From Mesostigma viride (Eukaryota; Streptophyta; Mesostigmatophyceae; Mesostigmatales; Mesostigmataceae): a stretch of DNA of 60,000 nucleotides. The stretch's first letter is position 1, and each line of letters opens with the position of its first letter. The notes under the pieces are model-generated. The model did no database searches and was not told the origin of the DNA. It saw nothing but the letters and a program-made list of their open reading frames with translations. Shown here piece by piece: positions 1 through 9,972 of the stretch. The stretch lies in the NCBI GenBank assembly GCA_009746045.1, contig RPFO01000017.1:1541452-1601451 (forward strand), written 5' to 3'. The position numbers were made by a program, and so were the translations under genes.

Positions 1-1532
1 CGAAGGGGGCGCCTACTTCGTTCACTTACACACTGAACAGCTCGACCTCAACAAGTGCGACGATCGGTGACTTCAGTTGGGATGCCGATACCGGGGTCAC
101 GACGGCCACCTTCCCATTGGGGGACCTCAAAACTCAACTGAGCAATTCTCTTACGAATGCTACCAACACCATCAAGGTGTCATTGCCGACCTCGTTGTTC
201 AGCGTGGACGGAAACTTGATCCAAAAGCCTTTGGAGTTCACGTGGAACCTGAAACTGGCCGCGACGACTGCGCCCGCCGCGCCACAGGCCCAGAATTTTA
301 GCGCAGACAGCGTCAATACGATCCAATGGAAGTTCTATCAGACAGACCCCGCATCTGCCGGCACCACCATCGACGTGCCCGCCAATACGTGGTCAACTGG
401 AACGCATTCGAGCAGTTTTGACAACTCCCTAAAAAATCTGAACGCCGTCGTGGACGTCACATTCAAATCTAGCCTTACCATCGTAAAAAAATGGGCGGGG
501 AACGTGCCCATTGCCTGTACAGTTAACGACCTTCTAATGCCAGATGCCGTGATGACATACCTTGCATCGTCAAGAATGTTGCGCATCTCCATGGGTGTTT
601 TGTACTCCAATGTCCTCAGCAAAAACGTGAACCTCTCTTCCGCAAGTGGTACCATCAAACTATACATCCCAGCAGGCGTGATACAGGTGGGATCGTCCGT
701 CATCACGGATCGTTTGTGTACCGGTATATTGTTCAACCCCCCGAGTACAAGCACCTCAACTTCGACACCAGTGGTCAACGACCCTAACGTTTTTTCGTAC
801 TTGTACACGTTCAAAACAGCGGACGACTGGTTGGTGGGACCAACGCCGTCATCACTCGGTTCTAGCCCTAATTTCTCTATCAGGCTGTTTACGTCCAAGG
901 CGGTGACAATCACCCCTGAAAAGATTTCGTTAACGGTGATGGAAGGGAATTCGCGTATTGCAGTGACGTACGTGAATTTCCAATCGTCGACCAACCAGAA
1001 GACGCACACGCTAAATTACACGAACTTTACGCCAGCTTCCGGTAGCCGAACAATCACGCTTGGCCCCGCGACTAGCAACGACAGGCCTTTCACCGACGTC
1101 AGTGTAACGAACACCACCTATCCTATGGACACGCACGTCATCGTCATCCCAGCTCCTACACCTTTCTTATCGGACATCGATTTCACGAACTCGGAAGGGG
1201 GCAGGCTGGGCACGTACGTACCGCAGACGTTCGCCGTGAAGTTCACAATGTCCGTCCCCACCATATCCGGTTTCGACGCGAGCGACGTGCAGTTGCGGCA
1301 TTACAACTTCAAGACGGGGAAGGTGACGGCTGTCCCTGCGCAGGGAGAGGTGGAAGCGGTGGGGAGCACGGGGTACATTAAGCGTTTACTATACAACCGC
1401 ACGTGGGCCTCGACAGGACCTGGTCTGCTCGTACTGGAGATAGACTCCAACAAGTTCCAGTACTCGGCTACCGAGACCAGTGGCAACGACCAGGTGCTGG
1501 CCACTCACTACGTCGGCAGATTGCCCTTTTAG
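1..1532 (+). CDS. Surface or fibre-like beta-sandwich protein, 5' end outside window
   Basis: The reading frame is open from base 3, so the gene starts left of the window; the first internal candidate start (a TTG near 117) is unlikely to be real. About 510 residues are visible. They are rich in Ser, Thr, Val and Asn, have almost no charged clusters, contain a Ser/Thr/Pro linker (around nt 745-775), and alternate in the way of stacked immunoglobulin-like beta-sandwich domains. The last ~120 residues look like one such domain. No signal peptide or membrane anchor is visible in the part present. It sits 49 bp upstream of the first capsid gene on the same strand. Inference: a virion surface, vertex or fibre protein. 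No family was recognised with certainty. Confidence 0.6.
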   Translation, partial: KGAPTSFTYTLNSSTSTSATIGDFSWDADTGVTTATFPLGDLKTQLSNSLTNATNTIKVSLPTSLFSVDGNLIQKPLEFTWNLKLAATTAPAAPQAQNFSADSVNTIQWKFYQTDPASAGTTIDVPANTWSTGTHSSSFDNSLKNLNAVVDVTFKSSLTIVKKWAGNVPIACTVNDLLMPDAVMTYLASSRMLRISMGVLYSNVLSKNVNLSSASGTIKLYIPAGVIQVGSSVITDRLCTGILFNPPSTSTSTSTPVVNDPNVFSYLYTFKTADDWLVGPTPSSLGSSPNFSIRLFTSKAVTITPEKISLTVMEGNSRIAVTYVNFQSSTNQKTHTLNYTNFTPASGSRTITLGPATSNDRPFTDVSVTNTTYPMDTHVIVIPAPTPFLSDIDFTNSEGGRLGTYVPQTFAVKFTMSVPTISGFDASDVQLRHYNFKTGKVTAVPAQGEVEAVGSTGYIKRLLYNRTWASTGPGLLVLEIDSNKFQYSATETSGNDQVLATHYVGRLPF

Positions 1533-1536
1533 CCTC

Positions 1537-1581
1537 GCAAAAAAAAATGTCTAGGACTCTATATATACACCCCGAACGAAC
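1537..1581 (+). promoter_or_regulatory. Late-type promoter of capsid gene 1
   Basis: An A-rich stretch (from 1539) is followed by TCTAG and a TATATATA box at about 1559-1567, 15 bp before the ATG at 1582. The second capsid gene has the same order of elements. This is inferred from position and similarity; no transcript data are available. Confidence 0.55.
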
Positions 1582-3396
1582 ATGGGTAGTCACGCAATCA
1601 TGGCCCTCCGCGCGAAGGGGACTCAGGACGTCTCTCTCATCGTCGACCCCGAGGTGACATTCTTCAAGACGGTCTATCCGCGCCACACCAACTTTGCGAT
1701 GGAGGACTCCGAGGTCACGCAATCGGCCGGCATCGTGGACTACGGCCAGTGCGTCGAGTTCAAGCTGCCGAGGTCCGGAGACCTGATCACCAAGGTCATC
1801 GCTTACATCGAGATGTCGCCGTTCGCGGTGGCGGCCTACGCACCTTTCGCCAAGGACTTTGCCAGGATCCTGATCGACCACGTCGAGCTCGTGGTCGGCG
1901 GGTACTCCATCGAGAAGATCACGGGCGACTTCCTGCACGTGAAGGACATCATGAGCAGGAAGGGGCACGAGAGCAGCGTCGACAACATGCCCGTGGGGCA
2001 CGGGGGCAGCGTTAGGATAAACGAGCTCGGGCGGGTGGTCGAATTCTCCCGCGCCGAGAAGGCGCAGCACATCTACATCCCGCTGGAGTTCACGTTCTGC
2101 TGCGACCACGGCCTGGCCCTCCCCATCATCGCCCTGCAGTACCACGACGTGATCGTGAAGATCCAGTTCAACACGGCCGCGGACATCTTCACCCGGTACT
2201 GGCCTGCGTTCACCCCCGTAACGAACACCACCTTGACACCGGCCCCGACACCAAAAATCGACTATGGTGGCACTGATTATGATACTAGCCCAGAGCGGGT
2301 TCAGGCTATAATAAACATGTTGACTGATGGTGACGGCGTGTCTGGTCGCGAGTACACATTAACGAGAGTGGACGACGGGGGGCCCCTTACCAAGAGCGAT
2401 GGTACTATCAAACGATGGCTTGAAGCGTGCAATAACCGACCTACGGTAGCACCGACCGGCCCGTTGTACCCCGACAAGACCGCCTTCGTTACTCGCTGGA
2501 TCACCGAATGGCCCGCGGGTACAACTACAGCAAACGAAGCCAGCACGAACAAGATGCTTACCGCTTTCACGATACGGTGGAAAGGCGACAATAACACGTA
2601 CGAGATGGCATTCGGCCCTCTCGCTTATGCCCAACCGCCGCTAGAAAACCGAATACCGGATTTTGTGAACGCGGCGGCTACGATAGCCGCAACTACATAC
2701 AGCGCCCCCTCACAGACCGCCCTGGACGCGGCCAACCCTCGCCCCCGGTGGATCGCCACCCCCCCAAGTTTTGGGTGCAAGCTGCTGGTGCGCTACATCT
2801 ACCTGGACGACTTCGAGCGCCGGCAGTTCGCTCTCAACTCGCACGAGTACCTCATCACCGAGGTCCAGCGGTACCAGCAGCACGTGGGGGGGGAGAACGA
2901 GGTGGTCATGGACCTCAAGTTCAACCACCCGGTCAAGGAGCTCCTGTTCTGGTACAAGCCTGCCAGCCTTTCCTTCATCGACACAAAGTACCGCAACGAC
3001 GCCGAGTTCTCCTACAATGGCTACTGGAAATTCTGGAACGACAACAGCGCGTTCGGAGATGGCCACCTCTTCACCAGCGCGAACCTGTCGATGAACTCGC
3101 AAAACATGTTCGGAGAGGGGCGCGACCCTATCTACTTCTCCTACACGCTGCCCAGCGCGTTCCATACCCGCATCGTGAAGGACAGCCGCGTCTACAGCAT
3201 CCCGTTTGCGCTGGAGCCCGAATCGTGGAAGCCGACCGGATCTGTCAACATGTCCCGGCTGGACAGCGTGAAGTTGCACCTGAAGGGGTTGGGCAATACA
3301 GGAGGCATTCCATCAGGGACGATCGATGTCTACGTAACGTCGTTCAATGTGCTGAAGATCGCACAAGGCATGGGCGGCAAGCGGTTCGCTTCTTAA
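1582..3396 (+). CDS. Major capsid protein 1 (double jelly roll)
   Basis: The 604-residue product forms the capsid shell of NCLDVs as pseudo-hexameric trimers. The N-terminus has the family hallmarks: a conserved RAKGTQD-type start, then VTFFKTVYPRHTNFAME, and later the ALPIIALQYHDV segment closing the first jelly roll. The second jelly roll starts near residue 394 (LLVRYIYLDDFERRQFA) and ends with the FNVLKIAQGMGGKRF tail. Between the two rolls (about residues 210-390) is an extra region rich in Thr, Ala and Pro that the neighbouring paralogue lacks; it looks less GC-rich than its flanks. It may form an exposed loop or turret. The ATG at 1582 is chosen because it sits 15 bp after a TATA-like box. 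A run of eight G at 2886-2893 is in frame here. Confidence 0.95.
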   Translation: MGSHAIMALRAKGTQDVSLIVDPEVTFFKTVYPRHTNFAMEDSEVTQSAGIVDYGQCVEFKLPRSGDLITKVIAYIEMSPFAVAAYAPFAKDFARILIDHVELVVGGYSIEKITGDFLHVKDIMSRKGHESSVDNMPVGHGGSVRINELGRVVEFSRAEKAQHIYIPLEFTFCCDHGLALPIIALQYHDVIVKIQFNTAADIFTRYWPAFTPVTNTTLTPAPTPKIDYGGTDYDTSPERVQAIINMLTDGDGVSGREYTLTRVDDGGPLTKSDGTIKRWLEACNNRPTVAPTGPLYPDKTAFVTRWITEWPAGTTTANEASTNKMLTAFTIRWKGDNNTYEMAFGPLAYAQPPLENRIPDFVNAAATIAATTYSAPSQTALDAANPRPRWIATPPSFGCKLLVRYIYLDDFERRQFALNSHEYLITEVQRYQQHVGGENEVVMDLKFNHPVKELLFWYKPASLSFIDTKYRNDAEFSYNGYWKFWNDNSAFGDGHLFTSANLSMNSQNMFGEGRDPIYFSYTLPSAFHTRIVKDSRVYSIPFALEPESWKPTGSVNMSRLDSVKLHLKGLGNTGGIPSGTIDVYVTSFNVLKIAQGMGGKRFAS

Positions 3397-3436
3397 GGGC
3401 GCAAAAATAATCTAGAGTGCTGTATATATCACCAGA
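3397..3436 (+). promoter_or_regulatory. Late-type promoter of capsid gene 2
   Basis: The 40-bp gap between the two capsid genes holds an A-rich stretch, TCTAG, and TGTATATATC at 3421-3430, seven bases before the ATG at 3437. This matches the element upstream of capsid gene 1 and suggests separate late transcription of each gene. Confidence 0.55.
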
Positions 3437-4808
3437 ATGTCGCACGCGGTTCTGTCCCTTCGCGCAAAGGGCCCTCAGGACGCCATGCTAAGTGTGTCCC
3501 CCGAGGTGACCTTTTTTAAGAGCATGTACCCTAGGCACACTAACTTTGCGTATGCCGACACCGAGGTCGTGCCTTCTAGTGGCATTCCGGGGTTCGGCCG
3601 CATGGTCGAGTTCCAGCTGCCCAAGAGCGGCGATTTGATCACGAAGGCGCACGTGTACATCGAACTGCCGGCGATGGCAGAGTGGAAGACTAACCCTCCC
3701 ACCCTGGGGCAGGCGTGGTGGCAGATTTTTGACCCGCTGTACGACGATCTGGCGCGCGTGCTCATCAAGAAGGTGGAATTCCGCATCGGCGGCTACACGA
3801 TCGAGGAGATGACCGGCGAGTTCTTGCACGTGTGGGACCAGCTGTCGCGCGATCCTAGCACCAGCCACGTGGAGAACGTGCCTACCAAGCACGGCGGCGT
3901 GGTGAGAAAGTACGGCGGCGGCCAGACCGGCAGCGTGCCCAGCCACATCTACGTCCCCCTGCAGTTCTCCTTTTGCCAGGAGGAGGGCATGGCGCTGCCT
4001 ATCATCGCCCTGCAGTACCACGACGCGCGCATCCGCATCCAGCTGGCTACCAAGGACGAGATCTTTACCCACATGGCGGGCGGGACTAAGTACCCCGCCA
4101 CCTCCCTCTGCAAGGAACCCAAGCTGTGGGACCAGATCACCAGCAGTGACACCACATACCGAACCAACATGGTCAAGAGCGGCATGCGACATCACCAAGA
4201 TGCGCCTGGTCCTGCGCTACGTGTACCTGGACGACTTCGAGCGCCGGCAGTTCGCCACAAGCGCGCACGAGTACCTCATCACGGTCACGCAACAGTACGA
4301 CCACTTCGTGGAAGGCGCCGATCTGGACACGATCACCCTCCCCTTCTCCCACCCCATCAAGGAGCTGATTTTCTTCTACAAGGCAGAGGCGCGCCTGACC
4401 GACCCCACCATTTCCACTGACCCCACCCAGGCTATATGGAACTTTACCAACAAGAGCAACCCCGACGGACACCTGTTCACCACCGCCAACCTGACCCTGA
4501 ACTCGCAACAAGTGTTCGGGGAGGGGCGCGACCCTGTATACTTTTCCTACCTCCTGCCCCTGCAGACACACACCTGCATCCCCAGGGACAAGCACGTGTA
4601 CGTCATGCCCTTTGGCCTGAAGCCAGAGGACTGGAAGCCGAACGGCACCATCAACTTTTCGCGCCTGGACACCGTCAAGCTTGTGCTCAAGGGGATGAGC
4701 TCCGACCCCACCAAACCCCTGCCCAAGGGTGTCATCACCATCTACGCGCGGTCCTTCAATGTTCTCAAGATCACTAATGGCATGGGCGGGCTGCGGTTCG
4801 CATCTTAA
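3437..4808 (+). CDS. Major capsid protein 2 (double jelly roll), one frameshift
   Basis: This is a paralogue of the upstream capsid gene, with the same opening (LRAKGPQDA, VTFFKSMYPRHTNFA), the same first-roll end (ALPIIALQYHDA) and the same second-roll start (LVLRYVYLDDFERRQFA). The frame opened at 3437 runs to 4420, but its sequence is capsid-like only to about 4175; from about 4183 the similarity continues in the next frame to the stop at 4806-4808. A single extra base (or two missing) near 4170-4185 explains this. The joined length would be about 456 residues, a usual size for the family and about 150 shorter than capsid 1, the difference being the loop between the rolls. The shift is not in a homopolymer, so it could be an error or a real lesion. 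Confidence 0.88.
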
Positions 4809-5231
4809 ACAATAAAAACCGAGTCACAAGGAAATCGCTCACGTGGACAAGCGCGCTTGAGCACGTGAATGGGCTGCATTCATGATCAACACCGCTGGAG
4901 TGGAGTTTTATTCATTAATTAAATTACTAATAAAACAGGTTTTCATACTCGAGTTCATTCGTGAAAAGCAATACTGTGTCATAAACAACAAGTGTGGCAC
5001 GGGAGTAGCAGTGTACTGCACGCGTGCTAACACACCTTCACCCAAGCGCGAACCTTCCGCATCCAGCGTGCAATGTCGGCACGGTGCGGGTGGGGTCGCG
5101 TGGTCTGCAACCGCAGCAAAACAGGAACAGGCGCGATAGACCATAGATGCGTGAGTGACTAGCATTCCAATGGACACGCTACAAGGTCGCAGTAAGCAGG
5201 AATGCATTAGAAAGTTGACAGATTACCAACC
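4809..5231. other. Spacer with no recognised gene
   Basis: An AATAAA-like signal follows the capsid 2 stop (about 4810-4818), and an AT-rich stretch lies at 4905-4940. Short open frames on both strands have no protein-like composition. No hairpin, tRNA or repeat was seen. Confidence 0.5.
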
Positions 5232-6023
5232 TTACTGGACCCTCATGTAGTCTCGCATCAGGAAATAGGCGTTGAGGTTGGTCCTCACCAGGTCAACCCA
5301 CTGCTCCCTCGTGGGCCCCCTATACCCAGCCACCATCTGGCAGATGGTGCGGTGCAAGTGCCAATCCTGTGACTGGCAATCCTTGCTGCAGTACCTGACA
5401 GACAGGCACCCTGCACACTTGGTGAGCCTGACTCCAGGCTCCACCTGCCTACACCAAGAGCACGCCCTGTTGGCAATATCCCACGAATAGCCTGGGGGGC
5501 CATAAAACTCCCCCCAGAGCTCGTCCGACTTCTGACGGCACGCGGGGCTCAGAATGAGCGACCCGTTGGAAATGAAGAAAGGGCATCTTGCCTCCGTCAT
5601 CTCCTCCGAAGCGTGGGTTACAAACTCTTCCTCTAGAAAAGCGGAGAAGGAAGAAACAAACTGGCTGGGTGGTACAAAATTGCACACCATACCCAGGAGC
5701 CACTGCCTCACCACACTGGAGGGCTCATCAATCAGAGGAAAGAGCAGGGTGGTGGCATATTCATCTGCCTCGTTGATAACGGGGGGCTCGACCCCGAATC
5801 CGGCGAATGTCTGTGCTCTATCCATTCTGATGATTGGCAGTAAAACAGAGATGTGATCTGGGGTGACAATGTCTTCAAGCGCCTGAAGTTTGAACACCAT
5901 CATCATCCTTTCATCAGCTAACACGTCCGATTCGCGCATTCCAGGCGGAATGGTGATTTCTAATAAAAGCACCCCATCGTCGGAAAGGACCTGAAGGGTG
6001 GCTGGTCTCTCAACATAAGCCAT
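5232..6023 (-). CDS. MYND zinc-finger protein
   Basis: The product is 263 residues if started at the ATG at 6023. A start at 6161 is also open, but the extra 46 residues look non-coding and a TGTATTATT box lies about 15 bp upstream of 6023. A MYND finger is at residues 188-228: CxxC, then CAGC, YCSKDC, and a W-x-H-x-x-x-C end, giving the eight zinc ligands of the family. MYND fingers bind proline-rich partners and are found in chromatin regulators and in many giant-virus proteins. The N-terminal 180 residues are predicted globular and unrecognised. Inference: an adaptor that binds host or viral proteins. A second, much smaller MYND protein is at 36495. Confidence 0.75.
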   Translation of the reverse strand: MAYVERPATLQVLSDDGVLLLEITIPPGMRESDVLADERMMMVFKLQALEDIVTPDHISVLLPIIRMDRAQTFAGFGVEPPVINEADEYATTLLFPLIDEPSSVVRQWLLGMVCNFVPPSQFVSSFSAFLEEEFVTHASEEMTEARCPFFISNGSLILSPACRQKSDELWGEFYGPPGYSWDIANRACSWCRQVEPGVRLTKCAGCLSVRYCSKDCQSQDWHLHRTICQMVAGYRGPTREQWVDLVRTNLNAYFLMRDYMRVQ

Positions 6024-6974
6024 GGCTGGCTGGCAATAATACAGGCGACTTCCCACGGTCGGGTGCAAGGGATTGCTTCCTCCTTGCGGCTTTCTACCCA
6101 ACTCCGACGTTTTTGGGAGGCGTGGGCGGATGACAGGCGTTTCGCCACAATGCATCCTCAATTTAACCCACGCTTTGGCCTACATTTAGGGGTCACTGTA
6201 TAATTAAATAATATCAGGCGCTCCTATAAGTTAACGGAGCGTCGCGCCGTCCGGTACAGTTGACCGACTCTAGTGAATATTCGATTCGTACGGTTGAGTG
6301 TAGTACCCGCGAGTAGAATCTCCCGAAATTGCTGTAGTGGTATGTGGCAGGACAGGGGCTGAAACGCACGTGGGAAAACGCGTCAGTCGCGAGAAAGATG
6401 TTGTAAGATTTGCACTGTCAGACGCCTGACGACTGGGGACTTGTAACCTGACGCACGTGGGAAAACGCGTCAGTCGCCCGAAATACGTGGCCCCCTGTTC
6501 AGATGCTCCTGGTGGATTGAAACCTATAAGCCTAATTATCTGCCGGGTGGGCAGACAAAACGTGCTGTTCAGCATTACAGAATCCGGTATTCCATTCCAA
6601 AAGTGGTGTTTAGCATTACAAAATCTGTGATCCATCAGATCACGTGTGATTGCCAGGTCACATAAGCTGACGAATTGTCACGAATACCACAAGTTATCGG
6701 GGGATCTCGCTGAACCCTCCGTTTACGCCCTTTCTGACGTAAGCTGGGATCTTTTTTACCCTTGGATCTTGTTCAGAGGGCGCCTTGTCTCCCAAGTTTT
6801 CCAGAGGTTGGTCGCGCTGGGCAGGCAGAGAACTGGAGCCCCTCCGCGCCCGAATTGTATTAACAGGCGGCACACTGCACACAAGTGCACACCAGCCTGC
6901 CCCAGTCGCCTGTAACACAAATTCCCCACCCTTCCTGTCACATCGCCATTTGCCTGGAGGGGGGACGCCTGATA
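6024..6974. repeat. Non-coding spacer with short direct repeats
   Basis: A perfect 27-bp direct repeat (starting ACGCACGTGGGAAAACGCGT) lies at 6364-6390 and 6451-6477. A second imperfect pair, built around TTCAGCATTACAGAATC / TTTAGCATTACAAAATC, lies near 6568 and 6609. A 121-codon frame on the minus strand across these repeats contains the same peptide twice and is judged spurious. The region ends in the upstream sequence of the gene at 6975. Possible roles are early promoters or a replication-related site; nothing proves either. Confidence 0.55.
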
Positions 6975-9941
6975 ATGGCTTCCGGACGGGTTGCTTTTCC
7001 AGTCACGTGCCATAACGCTGCAGTTTCGCATTCTGTGCATTGTGTCGCGGAAAATGGCTCGAAACTTGATATCACAGCCGTCAGACATCAGTTGGGAATG
7101 AAGAATGATTCCGTCATTCGCATGATAACAGGCGAGAAGGTCATGATGCCGCCTGTTTTTGACGCCGATTGTGGCTGTGAAGAACACCAGTTTGTCCCCG
7201 TTTTGGAGGGACTGGAATGGATTCATTACAAGAATCCCCAGCTGTTCTTTGCCATTTTGGAGGCTGGGATCAAGTCGGGAGCGTTTTCATTTGAAACGCC
7301 GACTTCTGCTGGTTCGGCTGTGTTTTCGGGCGCGCCCGGACCTTCCCAGGCGCGCCGTGCGCCCGTTAACGTATCTCGTATCATCCCAGCACTGCCCGAG
7401 ATGTATTTTGGTGTGCTCACTCCCTCTCAGCTGGGGAGCAAGTACCAGAATTTTCACGAGGATTACACCTTTTTCGACCTGCTGGGCATGACTGTGGCAC
7501 TGGCCAAGGCAGACAAACATCTACAGTTTTCTGCGATGTGTCCCAAGACTTCGAGTGCTGCCTGCAGATCCGTGTTCAGGTCCAATGTTTTTAGGCAGGC
7601 TGCAAGGTGCCTGGGCAGTCAGCTGCAGGGGAGGGAGGTGGCTGGTGTGCCAGAAATAGCAGGGATTTATTACCAGGCAGAGACTGCTATTCTGATGGCC
7701 ACCTGCATTTACCCCGAGCTCGCGTCGATGGCAGTCATCATCGCCGCTGAGATGAAGCTGGCAGACCCGCTGATGGTTGGCAAGTGGGCTGTAGATATCC
7801 TGCGCACGGAACAGGGGGCTGTGAGTGCCACTGTCGCGTGGGGGCGGGAGCAGGAGGTCGCCACCAACCGCGCGCGCATGGTTGCTATCAAGCAGCAGCT
7901 GGAGGAGGCGCAGGAGCAGGTTTCTGATCTCAAGGTGAATTTGGAGGCGGCACGGCTCGAGTTGGAGAAGATGCGCGAGGAGCTGAATGTGCAGACCGCC
8001 GGGCGGGGGGCGGAGAGGGTGCGCACACAGGCGGTGGAGGCGGATCTGGTGAAGGCACGGGATGCGCTGGAGGCGGAGCTGGAGAAGGCACGGGATGCGC
8101 TGGAGGATGTGCAAGAGGAGCTGGCTGTGGCGACCACCTGGCACGAGGAGGATGAGGCGTGCTTGCAGGCGTCGCGGGCGGACCTGGCTGTGGTGCAGGC
8201 GGAGCTGGCTGTGGCGCAGGCGGGGCTGCAGAAGGCGCAGGCGGACCTGGCGGAGGAGGCGGGGCGCACGCGGGGGGCGCAGGCGGGGCTGGAGGCGACC
8301 CGGGCAGAGCTGGATAAGGCGCGGGCGGAGCTGGAGAAGATGGGGTCGGACCTGGCTGTGGCGACCGCCAAGCGGGAGGAGGGGGAGGCGCATTATCGTG
8401 CGGCTAGGGCGGAGGGGGTGGCGCTTAGGAGTGCGTTGCTGGTGGAGCTGCAGAAGACACAGGCGGAGCTGGAGAAGGCGCGGGCGGATAAACAGTATCG
8501 TGAGCTGTCTGTGCGCGCACTGGAGTTGTCGCAAGCTGTAAATCATCTGCTGGTGCGGCAGGAGGCGGTGGACGTGGCGCGGCAGCAGCAGCAGCAGCAG
8601 GCGCGACAGCTGCTGGACGGGGCGCGGCAGCAGCAGCAGCAGCAGCAGGTGCGGCAGGAGGTGCCACGCCCCCTTGGAATTGGCGCACCCGCAGCCCCAC
8701 CGCCTGCCGCCAGCGCTGCAGCCCCTGCCGCCGCCGCTGGAGCCCCTGGTGCCGCCGCTGGAGCCCCTGCCGCTGCCCGGCCAGCACCAGCAGCCCCACA
8801 CGCCGCTGCAGCCCCTGGTGTCGCCGCTGGAGCCCCTGCCGCTGCCCGGCCAGCACCAGCAGCCCCACACGCCGCTGCAGCCCCTGGTGTCGCCGCTGGA
8901 GCCCCTGCCGCTGCCCGGCCAGCACCAGCAGCTGCCCCACACGCCGCTGCAGCCCCTGGTGTCGCCGCTGGAGCCCCTGGTGCCGCCGCTGGAGCCCCTG
9001 GTGCCGCCGCTGGAGCCCCTGCCGCTGCCCGGCCAGCACCAGCAGCCCCACACGCCGCTGCAGCCCCACACGCCGCTGCAGCCCCTGGTGTTGCCGCTGG
9101 AGCCCCTGGTGCCGCCGCTGGAGCCCCTGCCGCTGCCCGGCCAGCACCAGCAGCCCCACACGCCGCTGCAGCCCCACACGCCGCTGCAGCCCCACACGCC
9201 GCTGCAGCCCCTGGTGTTGCCGCTGGAGCCCCTGCCGCTGCCCGGCCAGCACCAGCAGCCCCACACGCCGCTGCAGCCCCTGGTGTTGCCGCTGGAGCCC
9301 CTGCCGCTGCCCGGCCAGCACCAGCAGCCCCGGCTGGCGCCGCCGCTGCTCACACTGTGCCGGCTGCCCCCCCTGCGCCGACCGCCCTGAGGTCCATGAT
9401 CGCCTCCGCTGTCCAATCAGCTGCAGCGGTCTACACCGCACCGCCCGCCGGCGACGGCATCGTCGAGGGAGTTGTGCCGCAGTACTACCACTACCCATTC
9501 GGGGTCGAAGAGTATCTTCACGATCGTCTCGGCCGCAAGCCGACCACCCTTGAGTTCAACCTGCTGGAGGGCAGGGTGATGGATCGGTACGTCAACAGGA
9601 TCGACATGCCCGAGGGGGGGGACCCTGTGACCATAAACGTCCACTCCAAGCCCATGAGGTACATGTTCACCCAGCAGCACCTGGGGATGCTCGACAGGGC
9701 ATTCGAGGCTGCCAAGCTCAGGCTGGCGGTCGGCGGCGACACCCGCGCGCCGTTGGTGCCGGAGTCCGTTCCAGTTCGTCCCGTCTGTGGCTACGGCCCG
9801 CGCCCAGCATGGACCTACCCTGACACCCCGGCGCCTACCCCTGCGCTTGCTGTTGGTCCTGTGACCGGTGCCGCCGCCACCGCCGGCGATGACGAGACCG
9901 TGCAGGGGGCTCCCAAGCGCGTGAAGAAGGAAAACCCATAG
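6975..9941 (+). CDS. Long coiled-coil protein with Ala/Pro minisatellite
   Basis: The product is 988 residues. The ATG at 6975 is preferred; the frame is open upstream to a GTG at 6885. Residues 1-280 are globular with scattered Cys (HCVAENG, CGCEEH). Residues about 290-515 form a highly charged heptad coiled coil rich in A, E, L and K (repeated ELEKAR-type units). Glutamine runs follow near nt 8580-8650, then an Ala/Pro/His/Gly region (nt about 8697-9345) made of 23-residue units. The last ~190 residues are again globular, with VEEYLHDRLGRKPTT and a basic KRVKKE tail that could be a nuclear signal. The layout is typical of structural or scaffold proteins. No family was recognised. The N- and C-terminal globular parts stay in one frame through the repeat, which supports this frame over the others also open there. 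Confidence 0.75.
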   Translation: MASGRVAFPVTCHNAAVSHSVHCVAENGSKLDITAVRHQLGMKNDSVIRMITGEKVMMPPVFDADCGCEEHQFVPVLEGLEWIHYKNPQLFFAILEAGIKSGAFSFETPTSAGSAVFSGAPGPSQARRAPVNVSRIIPALPEMYFGVLTPSQLGSKYQNFHEDYTFFDLLGMTVALAKADKHLQFSAMCPKTSSAACRSVFRSNVFRQAARCLGSQLQGREVAGVPEIAGIYYQAETAILMATCIYPELASMAVIIAAEMKLADPLMVGKWAVDILRTEQGAVSATVAWGREQEVATNRARMVAIKQQLEEAQEQVSDLKVNLEAARLELEKMREELNVQTAGRGAERVRTQAVEADLVKARDALEAELEKARDALEDVQEELAVATTWHEEDEACLQASRADLAVVQAELAVAQAGLQKAQADLAEEAGRTRGAQAGLEATRAELDKARAELEKMGSDLAVATAKREEGEAHYRAARAEGVALRSALLVELQKTQAELEKARADKQYRELSVRALELSQAVNHLLVRQEAVDVARQQQQQQARQLLDGARQQQQQQQVRQEVPRPLGIGAPAAPPPAASAAAPAAAAGAPGAAAGAPAAARPAPAAPHAAAAPGVAAGAPAAARPAPAAPHAAAAPGVAAGAPAAARPAPAAAPHAAAAPGVAAGAPGAAAGAPGAAAGAPAAARPAPAAPHAAAAPHAAAAPGVAAGAPGAAAGAPAAARPAPAAPHAAAAPHAAAAPHAAAAPGVAAGAPAAARPAPAAPHAAAAPGVAAGAPAAARPAPAAPAGAAAAHTVPAAPPAPTALRSMIASAVQSAAAVYTAPPAGDGIVEGVVPQYYHYPFGVEEYLHDRLGRKPTTLEFNLLEGRVMDRYVNRIDMPEGGDPVTINVHSKPMRYMFTQQHLGMLDRAFEAAKLRLAVGGDTRAPLVPESVPVRPVCGYGPRPAWTYPDTPAPTPALAVGPVTGAAATAGDDETVQGAPKRVKKENP
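8697..9345 (+). repeat. In-frame 69-bp minisatellite
   Basis: Units of 69 bp (23 codons) begin for example at 8769 and 8838 with GCCGCTGCCCGGCCAGCACC. Shorter sub-units are duplicated or lost in steps of three bases (for example an extra codon near 8928), so the reading frame is kept throughout. All unit differences are consistent with slippage or unequal recombination. Confidence 0.8.
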
Positions 9942-9972
9942 ACTGTTGGTCGTTAGTTGTGTGGTGACATAG

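Noticed and set aside
4882-5207. Small frames on both strands between capsid 2 and the MYND gene
   Set aside because: Biased composition, no promoter-like box and no conserved pattern.
6270-6635. 121-codon minus-strand frame
   Set aside because: Contains the same peptide twice because it spans direct repeats; no start context or domain.
7521-9416. 631-codon open frame on the minus strand across the minisatellite
   Set aside because: It exists because the GC-rich 69-bp repeat lacks stops in several frames. Its product is low complexity throughout, while the plus-strand frame has normal globular ends.
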